A DNA stretch of 47,374 nt, from the NCBI GenBank assembly GCA_949284445.1, contig CASDVP010000003.1:203051-250424 (forward strand). The letters are read 5' to 3'. This DNA is from an uncultured Bacillota bacterium. Lineage in GTDB: Bacteria > Bacillota_I > Bacilli_A > RFN20 > CAG-288. Of this stretch, positions 35,966 through 45,637 are shown in pieces; the stretch's first letter is position 1, and every line of letters starts with the position of its first letter. The notes under the pieces were generated by a model. It was not told the DNA's origin. It saw only the letters and a program-made list of their open reading frames with translations, and did no database searches. Position numbers and translations under genes: made by a program.

Positions 35966-36112
35966 ATGACAAAAGTGAATAAAATATATCTTCTAAAATA
36001 TGCATTAACTAGATTGCAACAAGAGGCATTAAAGAAGTTAGAAGTTACAAAATCAGATATAGAAAAAATGATCAAAAAGCAACAAAAGAGCTTCAAGCTT
36101 AATCAATGGTAG
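35966..36112 (+). CDS. Possible 48-residue ORF, basic and coiled
   Basis: Opens with an ATG that overlaps the start of the dead ATPase gene on the other strand. It encodes a Lys/Gln-rich helix (RLQQEALKKLEVTKSDIEKM). There is no ribosome site and no known family. It could be the tail of another lost gene. Confidence 0.25.
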   Translation: MTKVNKIYLLKYALTRLQQEALKKLEVTKSDIEKMIKKQQKSFKLNQW

Positions 36113-36156
36113 TATAAGAGGTGAAAAGTTTAGGATTCATTACCGAATATAAAAAC

Positions 36157-36225
36157 GTACAATTATATTGATAATATCGTACATTTTTAATACAATAATA
36201 GTACAAAATAATTGAGAGGTGCAAT
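36157..36225 (+). promoter_or_regulatory. Promoter and 22-bp-spaced GTACA boxes of the toxin-antitoxin pair
   Basis: TTGATA (36168-36173), a 17-bp spacer and TACAAT (36191-36196) form the promoter. GTACA boxes start at 36157, 36179 and 36201, exactly 22 bp apart, flanking and lying inside it. AGAGGTG is 5 bp before the antitoxin ATG. This arrangement suits autorepression by the Phd-like antitoxin. Confidence 0.55.
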
Positions 36226-36441
36226 ATGTCAATTACAGCAACGGAACTGAAAAAAAATTTAAGCAAGTATCTGCTGCTTTCTGCTACCGAAGATGTGTAT
36301 ATCACGCGTAATGGTAAGGTCATTTCCAAACTGACGAATCCATTCCAGGAACGTGTTGATATTGCTAAATCCCTATTCGGTGTAATTCCTTCCGATATCA
36401 CTTTAGAGCAAGGACGTGAAGAAAAGCTGAGCAAAATATGA
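36226..36441 (+). CDS. Phd/YefM-type antitoxin
   Basis: 71 residues. The N-terminal MSITATELKKNLSKYLLL, then DVYITRNGKVISKLTNP, is the Phd/YefM DNA-binding fold. The C-terminal tail (from about 45) should wrap the toxin. Its last bases (ATGA) overlap the start of the PIN toxin, as is usual for these pairs. The base composition is less AT-rich than the surrounding island, hinting at separate transfer. Confidence 0.85.
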   Translation: MSITATELKKNLSKYLLLSATEDVYITRNGKVISKLTNPFQERVDIAKSLFGVIPSDITLEQGREEKLSKI

Positions 36442-36863
36442 GAGCTTTTATCGACACCTGCGTCGTAATCGACGCTATGCAATCGCGAGAACCGTTCTCA
36501 AAGGATGCGCAAAGCATTTTTCTTGCCGCCGCAAACAATTTGTTTCTCGGATATATTAGTTCAAAGGTCGTTACAGATATTTACTATCTCATACACAGAT
36601 ATACACATGATGATAAAGCTTCGCGTGACTTACTAAATAAATTATTTTCCTTGTTCAACATACTCGATACTGCAGGCATCGATTGCCGCAAAGCAGTATT
36701 ATCACCCATCTCCGATTTTGAGGATGCCGTGATGGTGGAAACTGCGCTTCGGAATGAGATGGATTGCATAGTAACACGCAACACTCGCGATTTTGTCAAC
36801 TCCACTGTCCCAGTCTATGAGCCGAAAGAGTTCTTAAAACTCCTTGAAACTCAACAAATTTAA
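36438..36863 (+). CDS. PIN-domain (VapC-like) toxin
   Basis: 141 residues. PIN-domain acidic residues are visible: FIDTCVVID (Asp6), the mid-protein Glu/Asp in the helix before SPISDFEDAVMVETAL (Asp and Glu) and DCIVTRNTRDF near the C-terminus. The expected activity is Mg-dependent cleavage of tRNA or rRNA when free of its antitoxin. The ATGA overlap with the antitoxin gene gives coupled translation. Target RNA not predictable. Confidence 0.88.
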   Translation: MRAFIDTCVVIDAMQSREPFSKDAQSIFLAAANNLFLGYISSKVVTDIYYLIHRYTHDDKASRDLLNKLFSLFNILDTAGIDCRKAVLSPISDFEDAVMVETALRNEMDCIVTRNTRDFVNSTVPVYEPKEFLKLLETQQI

Positions 36864-37068
36864 ATCTTTAAGTAAATAAATTAAGATGGCAATCAATAAT
36901 ATAAACTTTTACCTTAGATATAGAAATAGCTAGCATATTTATCATTCAACCATAGACAGTTGTCAGATATTATTATGTACTGATGGCGAAGACTTCTATT
37001 AAGAATGCAAAAAAGTGAATCAATAAATATAAGTTTGTATTTAAATGTAGTGATTTTTAGATGTTTTA
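36864..37068. other. Spacer after the toxin gene
   Basis: No coding pattern, hairpin or repeat was seen here. Confidence 0.4.
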
Positions 37069-37302
37069 TCAAGCGAGAACATCACTTCTCTCAATCACTT
37101 GCCAATATCCAGATTTGTTTGAGCCCACTCTTCTTATGTAATCGTGCTTTTTCAATTCCCTTATGCAATTATCAATCATAGTTTTACCCAAATTGCAAAC
37201 TGCTGATAATTGAGGTTTTAGGATATTCGGGTTATTTCTGATCTCTGCTAACTGCTTTATTTGTGAGTCGCTTAAAAATTTATCACCCTCTTTATCACCC
37301 AC
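37069..37302 (-). pseudogene. C-terminal winged-helix remnant of an AlbA_2-type ATP-binding regulator
   Basis: 77 residues from a GTG start, with LSDSQIKQLAEIRNNPN, KTMIDNCIRELKKHDYIRRVGSNKSGYW. This is the terminal winged helix of long AlbA_2/HATPase_c_4 proteins, often preceded by GDK repeats, which are also present here (GDKEGDKF). The ATP-binding and AlbA_2 parts are absent, and an in-frame TGA lies just upstream. A scrap is more likely than a free-standing protein. Confidence 0.5.
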
Positions 37303-37320
37303 TTTTGAGTGGGTGATAAA
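37291..37320. repeat. Perfect 13-bp inverted repeat over the remnant's start
   Basis: TTTATCACCCACT at 37291-37303 and its exact inverse at 37308-37320 surround a 4-nt loop, and a third partial copy TTTATCACCCTC sits at 37279. There is no T run, so a terminator is unlikely; a regulator site or a palindromic element end are the alternatives. Confidence 0.55.
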
Positions 37321-37336
37321 TCAAAACGAACTTAAA

Positions 37337-37382
37337 AATCCTTAGCTATTCACTAGATTTCTCTACTGTTTAGCTAAGGATT
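37337..37382 (-). terminator. Terminator of the lysS-tldDE operon
   Basis: AATCCTTAGCTA and TAGCTAAGGATT form a perfect 12-bp stem around a 22-nt loop. On the minus strand the stem is followed by a T run (GGATTTTTAAG). It lies 35 bp after the stop of the last gene in the operon. Confidence 0.75.
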
Positions 37383-37417
37383 AAGATGCGATGTATGATT
37401 ATTTCAGTTCAAGTTTT

Positions 37418-38039
37418 TCACTTCAGATAATTCGTCGATATTTCTTTTAACAAGTCATTATATCTACTTTTGCCGTAATAATTGTCCTTAATCTTCTTAA
37501 CAGCACTTTCAATGTATTCATATGCGTCTATTTTATCATCGCTCTCAGCAATATATTGCTTGCACAGCGTTTTAAAAGTTTCACTGACATCAATAGATAC
37601 TTGGTCTATTGCTTCAGTATCTGAATTATATGAAAAAACATAATGAGTGATTGCATAATACAAAAGAACTATCAATCTGATACCTAATTGTCTCATATAT
37701 AACGAGTATTTGTCATCGTTAGAAATATTTAAAGCCTCTTTTAAGAAATTAGTGACAATACTTCGCCAATTTCTTTTTTCATAGCTTCGTTTTTTACATC
37801 TTATAAAAGCTGCTGAATATGCGTCATATATAAAGTTATCCATTGAGTCGCACATCTTGCCATAATCAAGAGCCTCCTCAGTTTTTATCTCACTGATTTC
37901 TTTATCAGGTGCATAGACCAAGACATCAATCAAGGATTTCTTATCCTTAGGTAAGCATTTATATGCTTCACAAAGGATATGAATCAAATCCTTTTTTATC
38001 AAGTTGTTTAACAGCTTTCTTTAAATCAGGTAGTTTCAT
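37418..38039 (-). pseudogene. DUF6155-like protein, frameshifted at an A6 tract near its start
   Basis: The ATG at 38039 overlaps the tldE stop as ATGA and opens with MKLPDLKKAVKQLDKK, then runs into a stop 8 codons later. Removing one A from the A6 run at 37992-37997 joins it to KDLIHILCEAYKCLPKDKKS and the remaining 194-codon frame. The joined start fits the DUF6155 pattern (LKxLxKxELIxLIxxLYKxxPxxK). The downstream frame alone would have to start at TTG without a ribosome site. The frame is otherwise intact. Helical, no membrane segment, function unknown. Confidence 0.55.
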
Positions 38040-39361
38040 TTTCCAGATACCGCCAATTTCTTAACTGCTATAGATGGTGTGATGATACTAGAATCATCAT
38101 AAACATCAGAACCGACATAAGAGATATTATTAAAGAGATCTAAAAGGTTTCCAGCCATGATGATCATCGATACAGCTTTGTCTTTCTTACCATCTTTGAT
38201 CAGATAACCTTGGCAAGGCAAAGAGAAGTTTAAACTGGTGGAATCAATTCCAGAATTCAAGCCGCTGACATCGTTGATATATAAACCATTTTTAATTTTA
38301 GCAAATAAATCTTCTTTACTATACTTACCAGGCTTGACAGATAAAATTAATGGAGCTGAATTTCCATTACCACAAGCACAACCATTAGATTTAGTATTGA
38401 AATATCTCGCGGTTTCTAACGAATAGAAATAAGTCTTCAAAACACCTTTATCAATGACAGTAAAGTCTTGAGTAGGAACACCTTCAGTATCAAAAGAACT
38501 AGCGCTGGCATTAGTGACATGAGGAGTGTGTTTGATCGTCAATGATTTACTAGCGATCTGTTGATCGATCTTATTTTCGAAAATAGAAAGATGTTGTTTA
38601 ACTAACTTAGCTTGTAATTGAGATGTGAAGAATGATAAGAGAGCTGCAGCTACACTGGGAGCTAGAACCGCTTTATAAGTTTTACCTTTAACAGGGCCTG
38701 ATTTAAAGAAATCAACTGCATCAGATACCGCTATAGGAAGCTTCTTTAGCGCTTTTTCTTTTAAATCATCTAAGCTTTTAAAAGAGATGAACATGGTGCT
38801 ACCAGAGCGATGTTCGCCATCGGTATCACTAGCGATTATAGAGGCACCACCGATGAAGACCTTCACCTGTTTATCGCATTTCAAGCCTAAAGTGTTAGCT
38901 AAATGACTATCACCGCATTGCATGGAAATACCTACTTCAGCTTGAATGATTCTTTTATCTAAGCTGCGAATATATTTGCTCAGTTCTAATCCTAAACTTC
39001 TCAGTTCATGTAAGTCAGCAGGTTTAAATTCTTTCAAAGCAGTTTTAGCTTTCTTATACTTAGCTTTACCATCAAAGAAATTTTCTTTGACCTCTTCTTT
39101 ACCATATAAAGCTGATTCGGCGATGTTATCGGCTAATAATTGCGCAGTGTTTTTATCGATAGCATCAGTTGAAAAACGACCTATCCTACCATTTAAAAGC
39201 GCACGACCTAAGATATTGCTTTGATCACCGATAGTCTGATTTTCAACATCATCATTGATGACGATCACGCTCAGTTCTTTGGTATTAGAATTAGAGATCT
39301 GATAAACTTCAAAACCTTTTTCATTTCCTTTTTCAAAATATTTTTTTAATGAAAGCTTCAT
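38036..39361 (-). CDS. tldE: TldE/PmbA-family metalloprotease subunit
   Basis: About 441 residues from the ATG at 39361. An AGGAGG site inside the last codons of tldD is 8 bp upstream, so the longer frame starting at 39382 is rejected. It has the family's GVPTQDFTVIDKGVLKTYFYSLETARYF block and the C-terminal SLPCQGYLIKDGK, and lacks the HExxxH motif, as TldE does. With TldD it forms a heterodimeric protease that trims unfolded or modified peptides. Its stop overlaps the start of the DUF6155-like gene. Confidence 0.92.
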   Translation of the reverse strand: MKLSLKKYFEKGNEKGFEVYQISNSNTKELSVIVINDDVENQTIGDQSNILGRALLNGRIGRFSTDAIDKNTAQLLADNIAESALYGKEEVKENFFDGKAKYKKAKTALKEFKPADLHELRSLGLELSKYIRSLDKRIIQAEVGISMQCGDSHLANTLGLKCDKQVKVFIGGASIIASDTDGEHRSGSTMFISFKSLDDLKEKALKKLPIAVSDAVDFFKSGPVKGKTYKAVLAPSVAAALLSFFTSQLQAKLVKQHLSIFENKIDQQIASKSLTIKHTPHVTNASASSFDTEGVPTQDFTVIDKGVLKTYFYSLETARYFNTKSNGCACGNGNSAPLILSVKPGKYSKEDLFAKIKNGLYINDVSGLNSGIDSTSLNFSLPCQGYLIKDGKKDKAVSMIIMAGNLLDLFNNISYVGSDVYDDSSIITPSIAVKKLAVSGK

Positions 39362-39362
39362 T

Positions 39363-40757
39363 TTATTTACCTCCTGCACCACCGACTAAAATGCTTGATA
39401 TGAGAAGAGTGGGTTGTCCGACTTCCACATAGCACGAACCTGAACTAGCACCACAGACACCGGGAGCCCTTTGAATATCATTTCCTACCATGGTGATTTT
39501 AGGTAAGATCTCATATCCATATCCGACTAAGGAAACAGGTTTGATCATATGGGTGATCTTTCCGTCTTTGATTCGATAAGCAGTAGTAGATGTGAATACG
39601 AATTGATCAGTCGATTGATCTACTTGTCCACCAGCAAAGTCTTTGCAATAGATGCCGTCTTTTACAGAAGCGATGATATCTTGAGGATCGCTATCTCCAG
39701 CAGCTATAAAAGTATTTGTCATTCTAGTAGTCGGTGCATAACGATAGCTTTCACGACGACAAGAACCAGTAGGTTTAGAATTTTCGATGCTTCTAGAAGT
39801 GAATTCATCCACCATATAATTTGTTAAAACACCATCTTTGATAAGCTCATTTCTAGTAGGTTCATTCCCTTCATCATCGATATTTTCGCTTCCCCAACCA
39901 TTAGGGATAGTGCCATCATCATAAGCAGATACCACTTTGGAAGCGACGCTTTGATTTAACTTTCCATAGAAAGGTGAAGATGCGCGATAAATCGCACTTC
40001 CTTCTAACGGATGTCCGCAAGCTTCATGGAATAAAACACCACCGAAAGCATTTCCTAAGACAACAGGCATGTTTCCAGAAGGTGAATCTTCAGCAGTTAA
40101 AAGTTCAATAGCTGTATCACAAGCTTCTATTGTCATCTTTACGATATCGGTATCTTCTAAAAGTTCTAAACCTTTAGAAAGTCCAGGAGCAAAATAAGCT
40201 TCTTGGAACTGTTTACCATCAGTAGCAGTGACCGAGACAGCGAGTCTTGTTCTCACTCGATCATCTTGAACAAAAAGACCAGTAGAATTATAGATTTCAA
40301 CATGCTCATCTTCCTCGAATAAAGAGCCAGTATAGTTTTGAATCTTAGAGGAATGATTATATGCAGCTTCTTCGCCCTTCTTTAAATAAGCTAGTTTCTC
40401 TTCAGTGGTCCAAGCTGAATGGGGAATCTTAATAGGATTGATATTACCGTGCTTTTTTTCTTTTAAACTTTTGACTTCTTTGATCCTTTCACCTTCAAAA
40501 CCTAAAGCTAAAGAAGATGCTAAACTGATCAAAGCTTTAGAAGATAAATCTGAAGTATAACCATAGACGTATTTTTTACCTTTTAAAATACGGATGCCGA
40601 CACCGCATTGCTTAGATGAAGAGACCAGATCGACTTTCTTATAATTGAGAACATACTTGTGAACGATACTATCTTGATAATAGATCTCAGCTAAATCACC
40701 GCCAGTAGCTAAAGCAGCATTTAGCACTTGTAAAACAACACTTTTTTTGATGATCAT
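39363..40757 (-). CDS. tldD: TldD-family metalloprotease catalytic subunit
   Basis: 464 residues. The zinc motif HEACGH near 248 sits in GVLFHEACGHPLEGSAIYR, characteristic of TldD. The C-terminus has the conserved VSLVGYGYEILPKITMVGND and CGASSGSCYVEVGQPTLL, where metal-binding Cys is expected. AAAGGAG lies 9 bp before the ATG. It forms the active partner of TldE encoded directly downstream. Known roles in other bacteria include maturation of microcins and removal of unfolded peptides. Confidence 0.95.
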   Translation of the reverse strand: MIIKKSVVLQVLNAALATGGDLAEIYYQDSIVHKYVLNYKKVDLVSSSKQCGVGIRILKGKKYVYGYTSDLSSKALISLASSLALGFEGERIKEVKSLKEKKHGNINPIKIPHSAWTTEEKLAYLKKGEEAAYNHSSKIQNYTGSLFEEDEHVEIYNSTGLFVQDDRVRTRLAVSVTATDGKQFQEAYFAPGLSKGLELLEDTDIVKMTIEACDTAIELLTAEDSPSGNMPVVLGNAFGGVLFHEACGHPLEGSAIYRASSPFYGKLNQSVASKVVSAYDDGTIPNGWGSENIDDEGNEPTRNELIKDGVLTNYMVDEFTSRSIENSKPTGSCRRESYRYAPTTRMTNTFIAAGDSDPQDIIASVKDGIYCKDFAGGQVDQSTDQFVFTSTTAYRIKDGKITHMIKPVSLVGYGYEILPKITMVGNDIQRAPGVCGASSGSCYVEVGQPTLLISSILVGGAGGK

Positions 40758-40777
40758 TGAAATAAACTCCTTTCTGA

Positions 40778-41791
40778 TCAGTTAGTTTTTTTTAACTTCT
40801 TCTGCTTTTTAGGAAATCTGAAAAGATTACGACTTGTGAAGATACAATTTAAGACTAAGAATATACCTGAAAAAGCTAAGATGACTAATGCCATCACACC
40901 TGGTGTGACAGTATGTCCAAAGAAATCAATATTCAGATCAAATCCGTTTTGAAGATCTCCGATAAACTTTTCTAATGCGTCATGATTTTCTACCACATAA
41001 GGTTGCTCCATCAGTTTTTCTAATGGTGTTGACATGAAATAATTTCTCAGTAAACCTGCTGAATAAGTGCCCGGGAAGAAAGTGGTCAAACTATTCACCT
41101 GAGGAGGTAACATATCAGGAGGTAGATAAGCACCTATCAAGAAACCGATAGCTGCAGAACCTATAGCGACAATCGATGAAAGAACAGATTCTTTTTTGAT
41201 GAAAGAACAGATGAAAAATGTCAGAAGAGAGGCGTTGATAGTTGATAAGAGCAAGATGCCGATGATGGCAAAAAAGTCGCTGACAGAGATCATTAAAGCA
41301 CCATAAGCGACGAGATAGATCAAACAGATAAAATAAACTATCAGGTTGATCGCAAACGTCACAAAAGCATTAAAACAAAAATAAGAAACCATGATAGTTT
41401 TTTGTGGAATCGGTGAAGATAAAAAGTCTTTGTTTATTCCACTTTCTTTATCTCTGACTAAAATGTAGCAAGTATTAAGAGACACGGTCACACAAGAAAC
41501 AGCTAAAACACCCGAAATCATCCACGAATCAACAATCGCATAAACTTGATGAAGAAATGACTGGGTTGGTGTCGTTAAACCTTCGATCGCTTCTAAGGCG
41601 TTTTTGATCTGACCGATCTCCATTTCTCGCAAAAACAGAATATAAACTGCTAAGATGATAAGAGGAACCATCAATGTGAAAATAACAGTGACCCAATTCT
41701 TAAAGAAAACTAGCAGATGTCTTCTGGTCAAAGCTTCTAATATCAATAATTGCTGAACTGCCTTTTGCCAAAAAGCCTTTACTTTTTCCAT
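40778..41791 (-). CDS. ABC-2 type transporter permease
   Basis: About 337 residues from the ATG at 41791, which has GGAG 10 bp upstream and begins 1 bp after the ATPase stop. A longer start at 41812 would overlap. Six predicted membrane helices: one near 30-52, a pair at 95-150, one each at about 160-190 and 195-230, and the last near 300-325. The long extracellular loop after helix 1 and the LSSPIPQKTIMVSYF segment are typical of ABC-2 drug or polysaccharide exporters. It pairs with the ATPase encoded directly upstream. Substrate unknown. Confidence 0.85.
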   Translation of the reverse strand: MEKVKAFWQKAVQQLLILEALTRRHLLVFFKNWVTVIFTLMVPLIILAVYILFLREMEIGQIKNALEAIEGLTTPTQSFLHQVYAIVDSWMISGVLAVSCVTVSLNTCYILVRDKESGINKDFLSSPIPQKTIMVSYFCFNAFVTFAINLIVYFICLIYLVAYGALMISVSDFFAIIGILLLSTINASLLTFFICSFIKKESVLSSIVAIGSAAIGFLIGAYLPPDMLPPQVNSLTTFFPGTYSAGLLRNYFMSTPLEKLMEQPYVVENHDALEKFIGDLQNGFDLNIDFFGHTVTPGVMALVILAFSGIFLVLNCIFTSRNLFRFPKKQKKLKKTN

Positions 41792-41792
41792 A

Positions 41793-42782
41793 TCAATTAT
41801 TCTCCATCTCATTTTTCACTTTTAATCCGGTTATGTTCAAAAAGACATCATCCATATTACCTTTTTGAACTTCAAAATCCCGAAGCAGATCTTTATGTTT
41901 TTCGATAAACAAAATAGCATCTGAAGCATCTTTAACAACGATTCTGTAATACTTACCATCTTTGTTATAAGTGTACTTTTGATTTTCAGATTTCAGTAAT
42001 TCATCGATTTTTTCATCAGATTTCTGATACATGAAAACATAATCACCCGAATAGGCATTCTTCAATTCTGTAGGTGTACCTCTAGCGATGATGCTTCCTT
42101 TGTCCATGACAACGACATAAGTCGACTTTTCAGCTTCTTCCATATAATGTGTAGTCAAGAAAACAGTCATGCCTGTCTTTTCTCTTAACTCATTGATGAG
42201 GCTCCATACCGAGATACGAGTCTGTGGATCAAGACCAGTTGTCGGTTCATCTAAGATCAGAAGTTTTGGACTATGAATCATCGCCCTGGCGATATCAACT
42301 CTTCTTTTCTGTCCACCAGATAATTTAGCGACAGGTCTATCAAAAAAAGATTCTAAATCTAACATTTCAGCTAATGTCTTCAGCCTCTCTTTTAATAGTT
42401 CACCTCTGATGCCATAGAAAGCAGCACGAATGATCAGATTTTCCTTTGGAGATAAAGAAGTATCTAAAACTGAATTTTGAAAAACGATCCCTACCTGGCT
42501 TTTAACCGCTTGAACATTTCTATCTGAATCAAAACCTGAGACATATATTTTTCCTGAGTCTTTAGTCAAGATATTACAGATGATGTTGATGGTAGTCGAT
42601 TTACCAGCTCCATTCTGACCTAAGAAAGCAAATAAAGATCCAGCTTTAACGCTGAAAGAGATATTGTTAACAGCGACTAAAGGACCATAGGTTTTACAAA
42701 GGTTATCGACTATTAAGATATTATCAGTGACGATATCAGGCGTGTTTCGTTGAAACAATTTAAATGGCATTTTCATAATCAA
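41793..42782 (-). CDS. ABC transporter ATP-binding protein
   Basis: 329 residues. Walker A GQNGAGKST, Q-loop VFQNSVLD, signature LSGGQKRRVDIARAM, Walker B LLILDEPTTGLDP and the His switch TTHYMEEAE are all intact. A C-terminal extension (about 235-329) resembles the DrrA/NatA-type regulatory tail with a DVFLNITG end, fitting multidrug or antibiotic exporters. ATGA overlap with the upstream hydrolase gene and tight spacing to the permease show a single operon. Confidence 0.9.
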   Translation of the reverse strand: MIMKMPFKLFQRNTPDIVTDNILIVDNLCKTYGPLVAVNNISFSVKAGSLFAFLGQNGAGKSTTINIICNILTKDSGKIYVSGFDSDRNVQAVKSQVGIVFQNSVLDTSLSPKENLIIRAAFYGIRGELLKERLKTLAEMLDLESFFDRPVAKLSGGQKRRVDIARAMIHSPKLLILDEPTTGLDPQTRISVWSLINELREKTGMTVFLTTHYMEEAEKSTYVVVMDKGSIIARGTPTELKNAYSGDYVFMYQKSDEKIDELLKSENQKYTYNKDGKYYRIVVKDASDAILFIEKHKDLLRDFEVQKGNMDDVFLNITGLKVKNEMENN

Positions 42783-43984
42783 GCACTCCTTTTAGTCAGC
42801 TTTAGTGACTGCTTCTGCTGTTTCTGATAATTATTATAAACAGGGATGCTAGCTTTGAAAGCTAATAATAAAGATTTTAACGCTTTTTTCAATACTGCTT
42901 TATCGCTTTTCTTCTCTTTATTAAGCCTTCTTAAAAACTTCAAAATAAAGTTATAAGAATCATTAAAGACCTCATCTGAGGATTTGACACCAGCTTTGAT
43001 GATCACCTCAAACATTGAATTGACTAGACCTTCTCTTTCATCTTGATTCAATCTTTTGTTCAACCAATCATTGAAAGTGTTTTCTAACATGTGCGAGAAA
43101 GGTGTTCTATCATCACATTTAACAAAAGAATCCCCAGATATTTTCCATGTATAACAATCATGTTGAGAAACAAGGTTTCTTTTATCGGCAGCTTCGATCA
43201 CATAGGAGATCTTTTCATGATTCAACAATGCACCTATCACACAATCTTGGGGAACGATATGAATGATCTTTTCAGAAATAGCTTCATGTCCTTTTGAATG
43301 GAAAACCTCGTCGACTTGACCAGGTCCATCAAAAGAATAAATCTTACTGATGAATTTCTGCTTTGATTCATCAAGAAAAGAAGAAGCATAACAAGCGAGA
43401 TTTCCACCTTTTGAATGACCGCAGATCAAAAAGTTCTGTTTTTGATATTCACGTCTATCAAATGCATCATTTAAAAATTTTAAAGCTTCTAACTGACTCG
43501 GTATCAAAGCTTGGTAACAAAGATTAAAGTCTTCTTTCCAGCCAGTGACAGAAGTATCAGTGCCGCGATAAGCGACGATGACATCATTATCCGATATCTG
43601 AATATCTAAAGCTGCAAACTGCGATTCTTTTTTATTTGAAAATATATCTGTAAAATCAGTGATCAAACATTCAGAATATCTTTTTGATTTCACCATAGCT
43701 AGAGCAAGGAATAAAGATTTCTGCATCCAATCAGGAAAATTATCACGGAAATAATCGATCGTCAACCAATGAAAATATTCGAGGCAAGCCTCTTGTATTT
43801 TTAATGATTTAAAAGGCTTCTCTAGTGATAAAAAATTCTCAAATGGGATATAAGTAAAAGCAGCAAAAACTAGTGCATCAACATCAGTAAAGCCTTTTTC
43901 AGCAAATGAAAAACTGCCATACTGATAAATGTAATCGAGAATATTTTTATAATTTTTATTTAGAAAATTAGGTGAGCTCATCAC
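42779..43984 (-). CDS. DUF2974/Mbeg1-like lipase-fold hydrolase
   Basis: 401 residues of an alpha/beta hydrolase of the Mbeg1 type. The nucleophile elbow [12 protein letters not shown] follows FLICG, and the strand [18 protein letters not shown] and IYSFDGPG are family landmarks. A later [15 protein letters not shown] carries the probable acidic residue, and the His is probably in FSHMLEN. Substrate not known; lipid or ester hydrolysis in the cytoplasm is likely because no signal peptide is seen. Start codon overlaps lysS stop by 4 bp (ATGA), and its own stop overlaps the ABC ATPase start. Confidence 0.8.
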   Translation of the reverse strand: MMSSPNFLNKNYKNILDYIYQYGSFSFAEKGFTDVDALVFAAFTYIPFENFLSLEKPFKSLKIQEACLEYFHWLTIDYFRDNFPDWMQKSLFLALAMVKSKRYSECLITDFTDIFSNKKESQFAALDIQISDNDVIVAYRGTDTSVTGWKEDFNLCYQALIPSQLEALKFLNDAFDRREYQKQNFLICGHSKGGNLACYASSFLDESKQKFISKIYSFDGPGQVDEVFHSKGHEAISEKIIHIVPQDCVIGALLNHEKISYVIEAADKRNLVSQHDCYTWKISGDSFVKCDDRTPFSHMLENTFNDWLNKRLNQDEREGLVNSMFEVIIKAGVKSSDEVFNDSYNFILKFLRRLNKEKKSDKAVLKKALKSLLLAFKASIPVYNNYQKQQKQSLKLTKRSA

Positions 43985-45480
43985 TTTCTCTTCAAAGTCG
44001 GGAATAACAAGACATCGCGGATAGAATCAGATTCAGTTAACAACATCACTAATCTATCGATGCCAAAACCGATACCACCGGCAGGCGGCATACCATATTC
44101 TAACGCTTCGCAGAAATCGTTATCGACTTCACAAGCCTCGGCATTACCTTTTTTCTTTTCTTCAACTTGTTCTTCGAAACGTGCTCTTTGATCAAGAGGA
44201 TCATTTAATTCGGTAAAGGCGTTACAGATCTCTTTAGTAGCGATATAAAGTTCAAATCTCTGAGTGAATCGTCCGTCTTTATCGTCTTTCTTAGCGAGTG
44301 GAGAGACATCTAATGGATGCTGATATACAAAAGTTGGTTGAATCAGGCTATCTTCAACAAAGGTTTCGAAGAAAGCGTTGATGACATGTCCATATCCAAA
44401 ATGATTTTCAACTGGAACATTGTGCTCTTTGGCTAAAGCCAAGGCCTCTTCAGCACTCTTGACTTGATAGAAATCGATACCTGTTTTTTCTTTGACTAAT
44501 TCAGTCATAGTCGCATGTCTAAATGGTTTAGATAAATCGATATCATATCCTAACCAATGCAAAGTAGTTTTACCGATGATATCTTCAGCTAAATAACGCA
44601 AAAGCTTTTCAGTCAAATCAGCCATATCGCTTAAATCGCCATATGCTTGATAAGCCTCCATAGTAGTAAATTCAGGATTATGAGTGGTATCGATACCTTC
44701 ATTTCTAAACATTCTACCGATCTCATATACTCTTTCCATACCGCCGACTAACAATCTCTTCAAAGATAATTCAGTAGCGATACGGAGATAAAAATCTTGA
44801 TCCAAAGCATTGTGATGAGTGATGAAAGGGCGAGCATTAGCACCACCTAAAATAGGTTGCAGGATAGAGGTTTCTACTTCTGTATAGCCCAAGTCATCCA
44901 TAAACTTTTGAATACCTCTAACAATCTTTGGTCTTAAGAAAGCGATTCTTTGAGAATCATCATTCACGATTAAGTCGACATAACGACGACGATATCTTTC
45001 CTCTTGATCAGTGAGACCATGGAACTTATCAGGTAAAGGTCTTAATGCTTTAACTAGATGTGTATATGAAGAAAGACGGATGGTGACTTCGCCAGTCTTA
45101 GTCTTCATCATATATCCTTTTACACCACAGATATCTCCTAAATCAGCTAACTTAAATAACTTATAATTTTCTTCTCCAACAACATCTTGGCGGATATAAC
45201 ATTGAATCTTACCGGTTTTATCTTTCAATGTAAAAAATGAAGCTTTTCCCATTTTTCTTAATAGGACGATGCGGCCAGCGATAGATACTTCTCTAGTTTC
45301 ATCAATTTCTTCACTTTGCAAATGACTAAAATCATTTTTTAACTGACTAGCTGTTGAATCGACATCAAATTTATGACCGAAAGGATCGATTCCTAAAGCA
45401 CGATATTCATTTAATTTTTCTCTTCTTCTCAACTCTTGATCATTTAAATCGTTAGCGACAGCATTATTTTTGTTTTCCAT
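43981..45480 (-). CDS. lysS: Lysyl-tRNA synthetase (class II)
   Basis: 499 residues. The N-terminal OB-fold anticodon-binding domain ([28 protein letters not shown]) is followed by the class II catalytic core with motif 1 [15 protein letters not shown], motif 2 [22 protein letters not shown] and motif 3 [14 protein letters not shown]. Length agrees with bacterial LysS (about 500). AGAAAGG lies upstream of the ATG. It charges tRNA-Lys in the cytoplasm and leads the operon, so the downstream hydrolase, exporter and TldDE genes share its basal expression. Confidence 0.97.
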   Translation of the reverse strand: MENKNNAVANDLNDQELRRREKLNEYRALGIDPFGHKFDVDSTASQLKNDFSHLQSEEIDETREVSIAGRIVLLRKMGKASFFTLKDKTGKIQCYIRQDVVGEENYKLFKLADLGDICGVKGYMMKTKTGEVTIRLSSYTHLVKALRPLPDKFHGLTDQEERYRRRYVDLIVNDDSQRIAFLRPKIVRGIQKFMDDLGYTEVETSILQPILGGANARPFITHHNALDQDFYLRIATELSLKRLLVGGMERVYEIGRMFRNEGIDTTHNPEFTTMEAYQAYGDLSDMADLTEKLLRYLAEDIIGKTTLHWLGYDIDLSKPFRHATMTELVKEKTGIDFYQVKSAEEALALAKEHNVPVENHFGYGHVINAFFETFVEDSLIQPTFVYQHPLDVSPLAKKDDKDGRFTQRFELYIATKEICNAFTELNDPLDQRARFEEQVEEKKKGNAEACEVDNDFCEALEYGMPPAGGIGFGIDRLVMLLTESDSIRDVLLFPTLKRK

Positions 45481-45637
45481 AAAGCTTCTACCTTTCTACA
45501 ATAAAAATAAACGCTATTATTATATATATAATTAAATTTAATTAAAATATTTGTAAGCCATAGTTATTAACTAAAAAGCAATTATTCTAATATTCAAAAC
45601 ATTTTTAAAACTGATTTGCTCTATTTTTATCCAACTC

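Noticed and set aside
36099..36482. 127-residue minus-strand frame over the antitoxin
   Set aside because: Shadow of the Phd/PIN pair, whose motifs are unambiguous.
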